A stretch of DNA of 64,000 nt, taken from contig OY282457.1 of assembly GCA_958296235.1 (NCBI GenBank), positions 4,211,338 to 4,275,337 on the forward strand, written 5' to 3'. The DNA is from an uncultured Candidatus Binatia bacterium. GTDB lineage: Bacteria; Desulfobacterota; Binatia; Bin18. This document shows, one piece after another, positions 1-8,241 of the stretch; within the stretch, counting starts at the first letter, position 1; each line of letters begins with the position of its first letter. A program made the position numbers and the translations under genes. The notes under the pieces were generated by a model. The model was not told the origin of the DNA and searched no databases. It saw only the letters and a list, made by a program, of their open reading frames with translations.

Positions 1-294
1 CAGGTCGATATTGCGCTGACCGGCGTGGGTGACTGAGGGTCGTGCAGTTCGAGCAGTGTGCTCGACGGCCTGAAATTGGAGCGAGCGGGTATCCCGACCG
101 CGTCTGTCGTGACCACGCCCTTTATTGCAACCGGCCGCGCCATGGCAGCCAGCTGGGGAGTCAAAGACTACCGGTTTCTGGTGACTGACCATCCCATCGC
201 CAATCTGACAGAAGACGAGTTGGACACGCGGGCGGACGAGCTGGCAGGCCAGGTGCTGGACTTTTTTCATAACGCCGGTCCTGTTTCGGATTGA
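1..294 (+). CDS. UGSC-family selenoprotein, 5'-truncated by window edge
   Basis: Frame 1 is open from the first base to the TGA at 292-294 except for one in-frame TGA at 34-36. Reading that TGA as selenocysteine gives GVGD-U-GSC-SSSS, the Sec-Gly-Ser-Cys signature for which the UGSC family is named, followed by about 85 residues that continue without interruption (LDGLKLERAGIPTASVVTTP). Standard gene calling would start at the GTG at 58 and lose the active site. A 17-nt hairpin lies 12 nt after the UGA, as expected for a bacterial SECIS. The family is thought to be redox-active because of the U/C pair, but its reaction is not known. The start lies outside the window. The amidohydrolase at 382 follows on the same strand. 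Confidence 0.85.
37..65 (+). promoter_or_regulatory. Putative bacterial SECIS element
   Basis: Directly after the in-frame UGA (34-36), bases 49-65 form a perfect 6-bp stem with a 5-nt loop, TCGAGC-AGTGT-GCTCGA. The upper stem begins 12 nt downstream of the UGA and spans 17 nt, close to the spacing and size in E. coli fdhF. Bases 37-38 can pair with 69-70 to extend the lower stem. The loop contains G and U as bacterial SECIS loops do. SelB binding is inferred from geometry only. Confidence 0.65.
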
Positions 295-381
295 CACCCC
301 CGGAGGGGCACGGTAACAATAACGCCTCATACGAACACGGGAGTTTCCAGCACGCACAGGCGCAGGCACGGAGGAGGGAAG

Positions 382-1536
382 GTGTTTCAAACCTCGCGGC
401 TACCATATGCAGGGGCCATTGATGCCGATGGCCATATTAACGAACCCGCGGATCTGTGGGAGCGGTATATCGATCCGGCATATCGCGACCGGGCCATCCG
501 AATTCGGCCCGGCCCGGACGGGCTCGACCATCTGGAATTGAACGGCCAACGCTCGCGCTATTTTGACGCGGAAATCCTGGCCCGCGGCACCAGCATGGGC
601 AGTACGTTTGAAGAGCGCAGTGGCATTAAGCAACAGGGCTACACAAAAAGTGTCCCTTTTGGGGGAAATGATCCCCAGGAACGTCTGGCCCTGCTCGATC
701 AGGAAAACCTGGCCAAAGCGCTGATCTATCCGACGATCTGCCTGGAGTGGGAAACCGAAGTCACCGAGCATGAGCTGGCTCAGGCATATACCCGCGCCTA
801 TAACCGCTGGATCGTCGATTTTTGTTCCGATTCCGGTGGCCGGCTGATTCCGATTGCTCACATCTGTCTCACTTCCGGTGAAGCCGCGGCCCAGGAACTG
901 GAACGGGCGGTCAAGGCTGGAGCCAAGGGCGCTTTTATCTCACCCTATACGCTGACCGACAAAGCCCACGCGCATACGGACCACGATCCGTTCTGGGCCA
1001 CGGCCCAGGACCTGGGGGTTCCGATCGGGATTCATCCCGTGGCCGAACCGCCGAACCGGCGCGTCTACCAACGGTTTCGAGAGATGTATAAATGGGGCGA
1101 ATGGTGGGTGGATATGCTGGGTGGCCAGGGTCCCCAGCAGGCATTTTTAGGGCTGTTCCAATACGGTCTGTTCGACCGCTTCCCCAGCGTAAAAGTTGTG
1201 GTGCTCGAATCCGGGGCCGGCTGGATCGGACATATGCTCGACCGCATGGACGCGGCCTATAAGACCGCGCTCGGCAGAAGTGTCCCGCTCAAAGAAGTCC
1301 CGAGCTATTACTTCCAGCGCCAGTGTTGGATATCGGCCGACCCGGATGAACGCGCCTTGCCCTACCTGATTGAGTATATCGGCGCAGACAAATTCTTCTG
1401 GGCGAGCGATTTTCCTCACGACGATCATACCTGCGACTATATTCAAGACCTGACGAATATGGTGGCGCCGCTGTCTGAAGAGAGCCGGCGTAAAGTTTTA
1501 GGTGAGAATGTGGCCGGCGTGTATGGATTGTCCTGA
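382..1536 (+). CDS. Amidohydrolase-2 family metal-dependent hydrolase
   Basis: This 384-residue protein belongs to the amidohydrolase-2 (ACMSD-like) TIM-barrel group. Visible metal-site residues are D16-x-H18 in the N-terminal DADGHINEP, H218 in GIHPV and D343 in ASDFPHDD. Family members hydrolyse or decarboxylate cyclic and aromatic carboxylates, and the substrate here cannot be told. The start is a GTG preceded by a purine-rich GGAGGGAA ribosome site. It begins a same-strand run with the oxidoreductase at 1586 and a second amidohydrolase at 2731, suggesting one operon ended by the terminator at 3858. Confidence 0.85.
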   Translation: MFQTSRLPYAGAIDADGHINEPADLWERYIDPAYRDRAIRIRPGPDGLDHLELNGQRSRYFDAEILARGTSMGSTFEERSGIKQQGYTKSVPFGGNDPQERLALLDQENLAKALIYPTICLEWETEVTEHELAQAYTRAYNRWIVDFCSDSGGRLIPIAHICLTSGEAAAQELERAVKAGAKGAFISPYTLTDKAHAHTDHDPFWATAQDLGVPIGIHPVAEPPNRRVYQRFREMYKWGEWWVDMLGGQGPQQAFLGLFQYGLFDRFPSVKVVVLESGAGWIGHMLDRMDAAYKTALGRSVPLKEVPSYYFQRQCWISADPDERALPYLIEYIGADKFFWASDFPHDDHTCDYIQDLTNMVAPLSEESRRKVLGENVAGVYGLS

Positions 1537-1585
1537 TCCGACACGCGTCTGTATAAAGAAACGACCAGCAAAAAAGGAGCACGTT

Positions 1586-2704
1586 ATGCAATTCGGTCTT
1601 CTGTACGAAATGGAAACGCCCCGCCCGTGGAACAAACTGAGTGAGTACAATGTCTACCACGAAGCCCTGGCCCAGATAGAACGGGCCGACCAGATTGGCT
1701 TTGACTATGTGTGGGAGGTGGAACACCATTTTCTGGAGGAATACTCCCACAGCCCGGCCCCCGAAGTGTTCTACGGCGCGGTCTCGCAGCGCACCAAGAA
1801 CATCCGCATCGCCCACGGTGTGCGCCTCCTGCCGCATCGCTTCAACCATCCCATCAAGGTGGCGGAACAGGCCGCGGTGCTCGACATTCTCAGCAACGGA
1901 CGGATGGACCTGGGCACGGGCCGGTCAACCACGGCCCAGGAGCTGGACGGCTTCGGGGTGGATTACGACCGGACGCGCGAGGAGGTGCGTGAGGCGCTCG
2001 ACGTGATTGTGAAAGCCTGGACCGAGGACATCCTGGAATACAACGGCAAAACCATTCAGGTCCCGCCCCGGCGGGTCGTACCCAAACCCATTCAAGAGCC
2101 ACACCCGCCGATGTGGATGGCCTGCGTGGCCCCAGACAGCTATGAGATGGCGGCCGACCGCGGCCTGGGCGTGCTCAGCTTCAATCTGAACTGGGAGCAA
2201 GTCCAGAAGACCATGCAGACCTACCGTGAGAAGTGCAAGGACCGCAGCGATGTTGTGTCGCAGGTGATTAACGAGCGGTTTGCCGGGGTGGCCATTTGTC
2301 ATGTGGCCGAGAACAAAGAAGAAGAGGCGATTGGGATCAACGGGGCGCGCTGGTTTCTGCACAACGTGGCCAAGTTATTCGAGCCCCTGATGGTCAAGAA
2401 CAATCTGTACTCGTATGAATATCTGCGCAGCCTGTTCGACCTGGACGCGGATGCCAATGATTTGAGCGATGCGCAGATCAAAGAGCACCCGATGGTCACT
2501 GTCGGCAACCCGGATGAGGTCAACCGCAAGCTCGAAACCTTTGATCAGGCCGGACTGGACCAGGTGATATTCTTCAAGCAGGCCGGTCGGATTCCGCACA
2601 AGAACATCATGCGCTCGATTGATCGGATCGGACAGTATGTAATTCCGTATTTTAATCCGCACAAAGCAGCGCCGACTGAGGAGACGCTGTTCTCGGCAAA
2701 ATAA
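1586..2704 (+). CDS. Luciferase-like (LLM class) flavin/F420 oxidoreductase
   Basis: The 372-residue product shows the bacterial luciferase-like TIM-barrel fold: MQFGLLYEMETP at the N-terminus, YVWEVEHHF after the first strands, and AAVLDILSNGRMDLGTGRS, a typical flavin-binding stretch. Such enzymes are FMN- or F420-dependent monooxygenases or reductases. The ATG at 1586 is preferred over upstream in-frame starts because AAAAAGGAG sits just before it and the fold begins there. It lies between two amidohydrolase-2 genes, so joint breakdown of an aromatic or heterocyclic compound is a reasonable inference. Confidence 0.85.
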   Translation: MQFGLLYEMETPRPWNKLSEYNVYHEALAQIERADQIGFDYVWEVEHHFLEEYSHSPAPEVFYGAVSQRTKNIRIAHGVRLLPHRFNHPIKVAEQAAVLDILSNGRMDLGTGRSTTAQELDGFGVDYDRTREEVREALDVIVKAWTEDILEYNGKTIQVPPRRVVPKPIQEPHPPMWMACVAPDSYEMAADRGLGVLSFNLNWEQVQKTMQTYREKCKDRSDVVSQVINERFAGVAICHVAENKEEEAIGINGARWFLHNVAKLFEPLMVKNNLYSYEYLRSLFDLDADANDLSDAQIKEHPMVTVGNPDEVNRKLETFDQAGLDQVIFFKQAGRIPHKNIMRSIDRIGQYVIPYFNPHKAAPTEETLFSAK

Positions 2705-2730
2705 GAGCGCCAGACAAGGAGAAGCACTCC

Positions 2731-3834
2731 ATGCTCAAACCCATTATCTCTTCTGATTCGCATATCACCGAACCACCGGGCACCTATGTGGATCGCATTG
2801 ACAAGAAATATAAAGATACCGCGCCGCACATGATCCACGACGAGAAGAAGGGCGATCTGTTCGTTATCAGTGGCATGAAGCAGCCGGTCCCTATGGGTCT
2901 GGTTGCCGCGGCCGGACAGAAGGCCGAAGACCTCGCCATGTTCGGTGCCAAGTTTGAGGACCTGCACCGTGGCGGCTGGGACCCGGAAGCGCGCCTGGCC
3001 GACCAGGACCGTGACGGCGTTGCTGCCGAAGTGATCTATCCCACCGTCGGTATGCTGCTGTGTAATCATTCCGACTTTGACTATAAAAAAGCCTGCTTTG
3101 ACGCCTACAACGAATGGATCGCGGAGTACTGTTCCGCCCATTCGGATCGCTTGATCGGCCTGGGACAGACGGCCATGCGCTCGGTCGATGAGGGTATCGC
3201 CGACCTGCGCAAGATCAAAGAGTTGGGTCTGCGCGGAGTGATGATGCCGGGCAACCCCCAGGTGTCTGACTACGACGACCCGCTCTATGATGCGTTCTGG
3301 CAGGCTGCCATCGATATGCAGATGCCGCTGAGTTTTCATATCCTGACCAGCCGGAGCGATGTGGTCGGTTCTTCTCCGCGTGGGCCCAAGCTGAACGGCT
3401 TCCTGTCCATTATTCGGGGCAATCAGGACCTGATGGGGACGTTTATTCTGGGTGGCGTATTTGAGCGTAACCCCAAACTGAAAATCGTGTGTGTCGAAGC
3501 CGACGCCGGCTGGGTGCCGCATTATATGTATCGGATGGATCATGCCTACGATCGGCACCGCTACTGGCTGAAGCCCGGCCAGGAACTATCAAAGATGCCG
3601 AGCGAGTATTTCAGCGAACATATCTACACCACCTTTCAGGACGACTGGGTGGCGTTCCGCATGAAAGATATGTGCAACCCACGCCGCCTGATGTGGGCCA
3701 ACGACTTCCCGCACAGCGACTCGACCTGGCCGTGGTCACAGGAAATACTCGAAAAACACACCGCCCATCTCACCGAAGAAGAGAAGAACTGGATTCTTCA
3801 CGACAACGTGGCCGAGCTGTATAACCTGGACTAA
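2731..3834 (+). CDS. Amidohydrolase-2 family protein
   Basis: A 367-residue amidohydrolase-2 protein, paralogous in fold to the one at 382. Metal-site motifs are SSDSHITEP (D9, H11), a histidine in SFHILTS, and the aspartate of ANDFPHSDST near the C-terminus. The start ATG follows AAGGAGAAG by a good distance, 26 bp after the luciferase-like gene. The gene ends 23 bp before a strong intrinsic terminator, making it the last cistron of this group. Substrate unknown. Confidence 0.85.
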   Translation: MLKPIISSDSHITEPPGTYVDRIDKKYKDTAPHMIHDEKKGDLFVISGMKQPVPMGLVAAAGQKAEDLAMFGAKFEDLHRGGWDPEARLADQDRDGVAAEVIYPTVGMLLCNHSDFDYKKACFDAYNEWIAEYCSAHSDRLIGLGQTAMRSVDEGIADLRKIKELGLRGVMMPGNPQVSDYDDPLYDAFWQAAIDMQMPLSFHILTSRSDVVGSSPRGPKLNGFLSIIRGNQDLMGTFILGGVFERNPKLKIVCVEADAGWVPHYMYRMDHAYDRHRYWLKPGQELSKMPSEYFSEHIYTTFQDDWVAFRMKDMCNPRRLMWANDFPHSDSTWPWSQEILEKHTAHLTEEEKNWILHDNVAELYNLD

Positions 3835-3857
3835 GAGACTGGCAAACGTACAAACTG

Positions 3858-3884
3858 GGGCGTCCAAAAAGGACGCCCTTTTTT
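3858..3884 (+). terminator. Rho-independent terminator
   Basis: An 8-bp perfect stem GGGCGTCC / GGACGCCC with an AAAAA loop is followed by six T. It closes the amidohydrolase/luciferase-like group. On the other strand it also lies just past the end of the brnA gene at 3926, so it could act for both directions (a run of A precedes the reverse stem only within the loop, so reverse function is less sure). Confidence 0.85.
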
Positions 3885-3925
3885 ATGTCGCCTTCCAGGG
3901 TCGGACCGTGGAGGGAAAGCCGTTC

Positions 3926-4189
3926 CTAGGCGTCAACCTTCTCGGCCAGCCAGACTTTGATGAGCGACTGATACGGGACATCCCTCTTATTGGCTGCGAT
4001 CTTGATCCGCTCCAGCAGGTCGACAGGTAACCTGAGGGAAATCGCTTTGGTAGACGGTTTGAGAGAGGAGAACCGGACACGTTCGGCCCTCCTCCAGTCC
4101 ACATAATCGGTCGAATCGTGGCTTTCCCAAAAGGCTTGCTCTTCTGCCTCACTCTTGAAGGTAGGAATAGGTTTACGTTTCCTGCTCAT
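3926..4189 (-). CDS. brnA: BrnA-type antitoxin
   Basis: An 87-residue protein whose C-terminal half (ISLRLPVDLLERIKIAANK, then YQSLIKVWLAEKV) is a CopG/ribbon-helix-helix DNA-binding domain, as in BrnA antitoxins. The N-terminal half would wrap the toxin. It overlaps the 3' end of the toxin gene by 17 bp in the usual BrnT-BrnA order. It should neutralise the toxin and repress the operon. Confidence 0.8.
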   Translation of the reverse strand: MSRKRKPIPTFKSEAEEQAFWESHDSTDYVDWRRAERVRFSSLKPSTKAISLRLPVDLLERIKIAANKRDVPYQSLIKVWLAEKVDA

Positions 4190-4475
4190 AACGGGTTCGC
4201 TCCTTGCGGCTCATATCTCGGGCGGAGATGACGCGAATCAGGCTGTTTTCTTCTCGCAACGTCAAGGTTACATGCAGCCGTCGTTCCGCCTTAGTGACGC
4301 CGAGAGCATGGAACCGTAGCTCGGACCGACTATGACCAAGGTCTCCAACGATCAGAAGCGGTGTGTTGAAGAACACCTCCTCTGCTTCGGACTGACTGAC
4401 AGCATGCTTCTCGGCGCTCTTCCGGGCGTTGCCCTGGTCCCACTGGAAGCCGACGATCCGGTTGAGGTCAATCAT
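4173..4475 (-). CDS. brnT: BrnT-family ribonuclease toxin
   Basis: A 100-residue BrnT-type protein with the family hallmarks: FQWDQGNARKSAEKHAVS near the start (the W-D-xxN-xxKN/KH block), EAEEVFFN, and a C-terminal VISARDMSRKERTRYE (R-S/A-R--s-xxE-R-xxYE) block. BrnT is a RelE-like endoribonuclease that stops translation when free of BrnA. It is the first gene of a two-gene minus-strand operon; an inverted repeat lies just upstream of its start. Confidence 0.85.
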   Translation of the reverse strand: MIDLNRIVGFQWDQGNARKSAEKHAVSQSEAEEVFFNTPLLIVGDLGHSRSELRFHALGVTKAERRLHVTLTLREENSLIRVISARDMSRKERTRYEQET

Positions 4476-4479
4476 CTTT

Positions 4480-4498
4480 GTATATGTCCATAATATAC
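4480..4498 (-). promoter_or_regulatory. Putative BrnA operator in the brnTA promoter
   Basis: The inverted repeat GTATAT-N7-ATATAC lies 5 bp upstream of the brnT start in an AT-rich patch. Ribbon-helix-helix antitoxins bind such short palindromes, so this is a candidate autoregulatory site. Binding is inferred, and the exact -35/-10 boxes are not clear. Confidence 0.4.
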
Positions 4499-4594
4499 TA
4501 GATGAATCAAGAGAACCGATAATGACCGGCGTCGAAAAGATGTGATACGGTCAAATCTCGACGCGCATTGGCGGCTAAGTAGAGGGACGCTGGT

Positions 4595-5176
4595 ATGGAG
4601 AAAACAAAGGGCTCTGGGAATAAACAGGAATCCCAGGGCGTCATTGACCTCCGACAAGAGCTGATTGACCTGTATGCTGGCGAACAAATGCTGGCGTTCT
4701 TTGAATTCACACTTGAGCGTCCCGAAAACGAGGCGCTCTCCGGCCTGTGCCGCATTGCCCAGCCAAGGCCCCACCGCTCCGCGCTGCGCTATCTCTCTCT
4801 TATTTTTCTCGTTGACACCCCTGACTCCGCAACCCGGCTCGTCGTTCAGAAATCCCTGGCCCGGCTTGAGGGCAGCGCCCTGAAAACAGCCGTGCCCGGT
4901 ATGACAGACAGCGCTATCATCTCAAGCCTGCACTCCAGCACCGAGAACTATATCGCCCAGACAGACCTGCTGCTGGAGAGCGCGGTGAACCAGGCGTTCA
5001 TCACCACACAACTCATTCCCGCCATTGCCGGCCTCGCCCAGCTCCATCTGACCCACGTTGAGTGGTGGGAGGAGAGCCGCAGCCTGGCTGCCCCTCCAGC
5101 CGATACGTCATCCCCGTCGTCCTCTCTGCTGGCCACGGTCCGGGACTGGTTTCGGCGGAATACCGAGCGTGGCTAG
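4595..5176 (+). CDS. Hypothetical protein (193 aa) in defence island
   Basis: A 193-residue soluble-looking protein that I do not recognise. It is largely helical by composition, has no signal peptide or clear membrane segment, and carries a charged N-terminus (MEKTKGSGNKQESQGV). It stands between the brnTA operon on the other strand and the ATPase/TOPRIM-like pair about 45 bp downstream on the same strand, so it could be part of that unit. No catalytic motif was found. Confidence 0.6.
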   Translation: MEKTKGSGNKQESQGVIDLRQELIDLYAGEQMLAFFEFTLERPENEALSGLCRIAQPRPHRSALRYLSLIFLVDTPDSATRLVVQKSLARLEGSALKTAVPGMTDSAIISSLHSSTENYIAQTDLLLESAVNQAFITTQLIPAIAGLAQLHLTHVEWWEESRSLAAPPADTSSPSSSLLATVRDWFRRNTERG

Positions 5177-5220
5177 TCAGGAAGCCCTGAAAACTCTTGC
5201 CTGATTTATCACCGTATGAG

Positions 5221-6330
5221 ATGACTCAAATGACCATGCTAAAGCGCCTTCACATTGACAATTACAAGTGTCTCACTAACTTTGACCTCTGTTTTGGGGA
5301 GTTGACACTCCTGCTCGGAGCAAACGGGAGTGGCAAGTCGGCGGTGTTTGAAGTTGTGGGGAAACTGCGCGATTTTATTCGTGGCGATGCGCGGGTCGGC
5401 GAATTGTTTCTCCCTACCGACATCACGCGTTGGAGCAAGAAGGTTGAGCAACACTTTGAATTGGAAATCGACACCTCTGACGGCCTCTGTCTGTATCGAC
5501 TTGTGATTCAGCACAACCCGGAAAGACGACTTGCCCGAGTGAGCCGCGAAGAGCTGCTGTCCCACGGCAAGCCGCTCTTTATCTTTGAAAACGGCGATGT
5601 ACAACTCTACCGTGACAATCACAGCGAGGGGTCAAAATATTCCTTCGATTGGACGCGATCGGGGCTTGCGCCAGTGGCAGACGGTAACGACAATACCCGA
5701 TTGTGCGCATTCCGAGAGCACGTTCGCCGTTTTGTGACGCTCTCTTTGGAGACGAAACGCATAAGAAGCGGTTCGGATTCCGACACCGACAGGCTCAGCG
5801 ACGACGGTGAGAATTTTGCGTCGTGGTATCAAGGACGCTTACAGGAGAATCCGCGACGGATCTTTGAGGCGATGGATCGCCTACGCGATGTTCTGCCCGG
5901 CTTCGTGGACTTGAGACTCGTGCAAAAAGGTAGTGATTACAGGGAACTGCAAGTCGAGTTTTCCCCGCAGGATGGAGAAGCAGGCAATAGCTATCGGTTT
6001 GACCAACTCTCAGATGGTCAACGTGCGTTAATCGTGCTGTATTTGCTGCTCTTTGCCGATGGTGCTAGGCGCTCTTTGTTTTTGGATGAACCGGACAACT
6101 ATGTCACCCTCCCGGAGTTGCAGCCCTGGCTCGCCGAGTTGGAGGATGGCTGTGGCGACACTCTGCCGCAGACCATATTGATTTCGCACCATCCTGAAGC
6201 GATTGATTTTCTTGAGAACAAAGCTGTCTGGTTAGGGCGTGAGCCGGAGAGCCATACGCGCCGCCTGGACGTCAAAAACGACACGCGGCTGAAAATATCG
6301 GAACTCTACGCCCAGGGGCTCGTGCCATGA
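5221..6330 (+). CDS. ABC/OLD-like AAA ATPase (nuclease-less), defence candidate
   Basis: A roughly 369-residue ATPase of the SMC/OLD-like AAA class. It shows an N-terminal LKRLHIDNYKCL strand, Walker A GANGSGKS (about residues 33-40), an ABC-type signature LSDGQRA, Walker B LFLDEPDN and a switch histidine in ILISHHPEA. It ends after the ATPase with no C-terminal TOPRIM domain, unlike full-length OLD nucleases. In-frame starts exist at 5197 (TTG), 5221, 5230 and 5236 (ATG); none has a clear ribosome site, and 5221 is a compromise. The stop overlaps the next start (ATGA), so the two are translationally coupled. The pair resembles PARIS (AriA/AriB) or RloA/RloB in layout. Confidence 0.8.
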   Translation: MTQMTMLKRLHIDNYKCLTNFDLCFGELTLLLGANGSGKSAVFEVVGKLRDFIRGDARVGELFLPTDITRWSKKVEQHFELEIDTSDGLCLYRLVIQHNPERRLARVSREELLSHGKPLFIFENGDVQLYRDNHSEGSKYSFDWTRSGLAPVADGNDNTRLCAFREHVRRFVTLSLETKRIRSGSDSDTDRLSDDGENFASWYQGRLQENPRRIFEAMDRLRDVLPGFVDLRLVQKGSDYRELQVEFSPQDGEAGNSYRFDQLSDGQRALIVLYLLLFADGARRSLFLDEPDNYVTLPELQPWLAELEDGCGDTLPQTILISHHPEAIDFLENKAVWLGREPESHTRRLDVKNDTRLKISELYAQGLVP

Positions 6331-6839
6331 ACCGCCCAAGAATCACGGTACTCTGCGAAGACAAACAGCACGAAGCGTTTATTCGAAGATTCCTCAAAAA
6401 ACGCAAGCGAATGATATATGTTGTGTCGAGACCCAGCACGGGTGCCGGCGATCAATTTGTTCGGAATAATTATCCGAAATACTTGGACGCTGTGCGCAAA
6501 CGCGGCGGCATTCTCGTGGCGATGATTGATGGCGATAAGTACAGCATTGAGCAACGGCTGAAACAAATGGATGAGGCTTGTAATCAAAATGATGTTTTGC
6601 CGCGTCAATCCGCTGACAAAGTCGCCGTCTTTGTTCCCGTGCGCAACATCGAAACTTGGCTGGCCTATCTGGCTGGCGAACATGTGAACGAGAGAGATAT
6701 CTATCCCCGGCTTCAACGGGAGCGGGAGTGCCAAAGACATGTGGACATACTCGTACAGATGTGTACGGAGAAAAAATTACAAACTCCCGTGCCGTCATCG
6801 CTAGAAGCCGCCTGCTGTGCATACGACAAAATATTTTGA
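6327..6839 (+). CDS. TOPRIM-like partner of the AAA ATPase
   Basis: A 170-residue protein with a TOPRIM-like pattern: a first strand ending in an acidic residue (ITVLCEDKQHEAF, E11) and a DxD motif in LVAMIDGDKYS (D68, D70). In OLD, AriB and RloB-type proteins these residues bind metal for nucleic-acid cleavage. The ATG overlaps the stop of the ATPase gene by 4 bp, so the two very likely form a complex. The C-terminus (LEAACCAYDKIF) is reached before the downstream pentapeptide gene. Assignment to TOPRIM is from motifs only. Confidence 0.7.
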   Translation: MNRPRITVLCEDKQHEAFIRRFLKKRKRMIYVVSRPSTGAGDQFVRNNYPKYLDAVRKRGGILVAMIDGDKYSIEQRLKQMDEACNQNDVLPRQSADKVAVFVPVRNIETWLAYLAGEHVNERDIYPRLQRERECQRHVDILVQMCTEKKLQTPVPSSLEAACCAYDKIF

Positions 6840-6918
6840 TTTCTTGAAGCGCCCCGGCTGGCCGAACAGGTTTCTGTCTTCGTCGCGCAGAGTTAGTTTC
6901 CGCGCCTGGAAATCCGCG

Positions 6919-8241
6919 ATGAAGCTTCTCTCAAGTCTACTGAGTCGTCTCAGCCAAGCGTTCAAGACGAATCCGGTTTCGGCCGTTCTGGTCGGCCTCT
7001 CCGGCATCATATTGGTCATATTGTTGAGTGCGTTCGTATCCGTCATGTTCTGCGAGACCTGTGAAGGGTGGGTGGGTGAACGCTTAGGCTTATACGCGAA
7101 AAACTCAACCCTGAAATTTCTCGGTATCGGCATGGGCGGCGTCCTGCTCGCCCTGCAAGCCTTGATGTCCTATAGACGCGCCAAGGCGCTAGAGGACACT
7201 GCGAGCGCGCAGGCTGAAGCTGCGAAGGCACAGGCCAAGGCCACGGAGGAACAGGCAAAAGCCAACCAGAACACCGAGCAGGGCCAGCGGCAGGAGCGCC
7301 TGAAAAACGCTATTGAGCACCTCGGGCACGAATCGGACTCTGTGCGTTTGGGCGGAGCTTACGAACTCTTCCATCTGGCGGAAGACACCGAAGAGCTACG
7401 CCAGACCGCGCTTGATATTCTTTGTGCTCATATCCGCCGGACGACGGGCGAAGACGAGTATCAGGAAAAGCATAAGTCGAAACCTTCGGAGGAAGTCCAA
7501 AGTCTACTCACCCTGCTTTTCGTGCAGAAACACACCGTTTTCAAAGGTCTCCACATTAACTTGCAAGGAAGCTGGCTGAACGGGGCCGATCTTCGATTTG
7601 CGCGTTTAGAAAAGGCCAACCTAACTAGCGTGCATCTGCAAGGGGCTGTTCTGAGAGAGGCCCAGATGCAGGGGGCTGTTCTGTTCAGTGCCCAGATGCA
7701 AGGGGCTTTTCTGGGAGAGGCCCAGATGCAAGGGGCTGCTCTGTTCAGTGCCCAGATGCAGGGGGCTGTTCTGTTCAGTGCCCAGATGCAAGGGGCTTTT
7801 CTGGGAGAGGCCCAGATGCAAGGGGCTGATCTGAGAGAGGCCCGGATGCAAGGGGCTGTTCTGTTCAGTGCCCAGATGCAAGGGGCTGCTCTGTTCAGTG
7901 CCCAGATGCAGGGGGCTACTTGCAGCGTCGATGGGCTCTGGTCTTCATCATGGGAAGACCGCCTCAGGGAGTCAATTGATGACGAAACAAATCTTTCGGA
8001 AGTGATTTTCGGGGGCGGATTAAGCCGGGAAGATGTGGACTCTCTCGTCAAAGGTTTACCCGCTGAGAAAGCGAAGGAGTTGCGAGAGAGATTGACACTG
8101 CACGTTGGCGAGCCGGAAAGCCACGAGCTGCCACAAGGCAGCGGGGCCATTACCGGAACCTACACCGCCGAAAAAGCCAAACAATGGATCGCCGAGTACA
8201 ACAAAGCTATGTCGGAGGTCCCGGAGGTAGACGCTAACTAA
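6919..8241 (+). CDS. Membrane-anchored pentapeptide-repeat protein
   Basis: The 440-residue product has two N-terminal membrane segments (about residues 12-40 and 71-92 from this start), then an Ala/Gln/Lys-rich coiled coil (ALEDTASAQAEAAKAQ), a helical domain with EHLGHESDSVRLGGAYEL, and a pentapeptide-repeat domain built of nine near-identical AQMQGAxLxx decapeptides. Pentapeptide repeats form a right-handed quadrilateral beta-helix. I prefer the ATG at 6919; an in-frame start at 6817 would overlap the previous gene. Its stop overlaps the mod start (TAATG), which ties it to the restriction-modification operon. The role in that system is unknown. Confidence 0.75.
   Translation: MKLLSSLLSRLSQAFKTNPVSAVLVGLSGIILVILLSAFVSVMFCETCEGWVGERLGLYAKNSTLKFLGIGMGGVLLALQALMSYRRAKALEDTASAQAEAAKAQAKATEEQAKANQNTEQGQRQERLKNAIEHLGHESDSVRLGGAYELFHLAEDTEELRQTALDILCAHIRRTTGEDEYQEKHKSKPSEEVQSLLTLLFVQKHTVFKGLHINLQGSWLNGADLRFARLEKANLTSVHLQGAVLREAQMQGAVLFSAQMQGAFLGEAQMQGAALFSAQMQGAVLFSAQMQGAFLGEAQMQGADLREARMQGAVLFSAQMQGAALFSAQMQGATCSVDGLWSSSWEDRLRESIDDETNLSEVIFGGGLSREDVDSLVKGLPAEKAKELRERLTLHVGEPESHELPQGSGAITGTYTAEKAKQWIAEYNKAMSEVPEVDAN
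7648..7917 (+). repeat. 30-bp in-frame tandem repeat (pentapeptide minisatellite)
   Basis: About nine tandem copies of a 30-bp unit encode AQMQGAxLxx. Neighbouring copies are nearly identical at DNA level and form a higher-order 90-bp pattern (LFS, LGE, LFS / LFS, LGE, LRE). Because 30 is a multiple of three, copy-number change by slippage would keep the frame and lengthen or shorten the beta-helix. Confidence 0.85.

Noticed and set aside
1502..1585. Upstream in-frame extension of the luciferase-like gene at 1586
   Set aside because: It overlaps the end of the amidohydrolase gene and has no ribosome site, while ATG 1586 has one and begins the fold.
2545..3558. Long antisense open frame (337 codons) over the amidohydrolase at 2731
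   Set aside because: It lies wholly opposite strong family members with clear motifs, and its translation shows no domain or ribosome site. It reflects GC-biased codon use.
7648..7917. Possible CRISPR-like array of regular repeats
   Set aside because: The repeats are contiguous with no spacers, keep one reading frame and encode pentapeptides.
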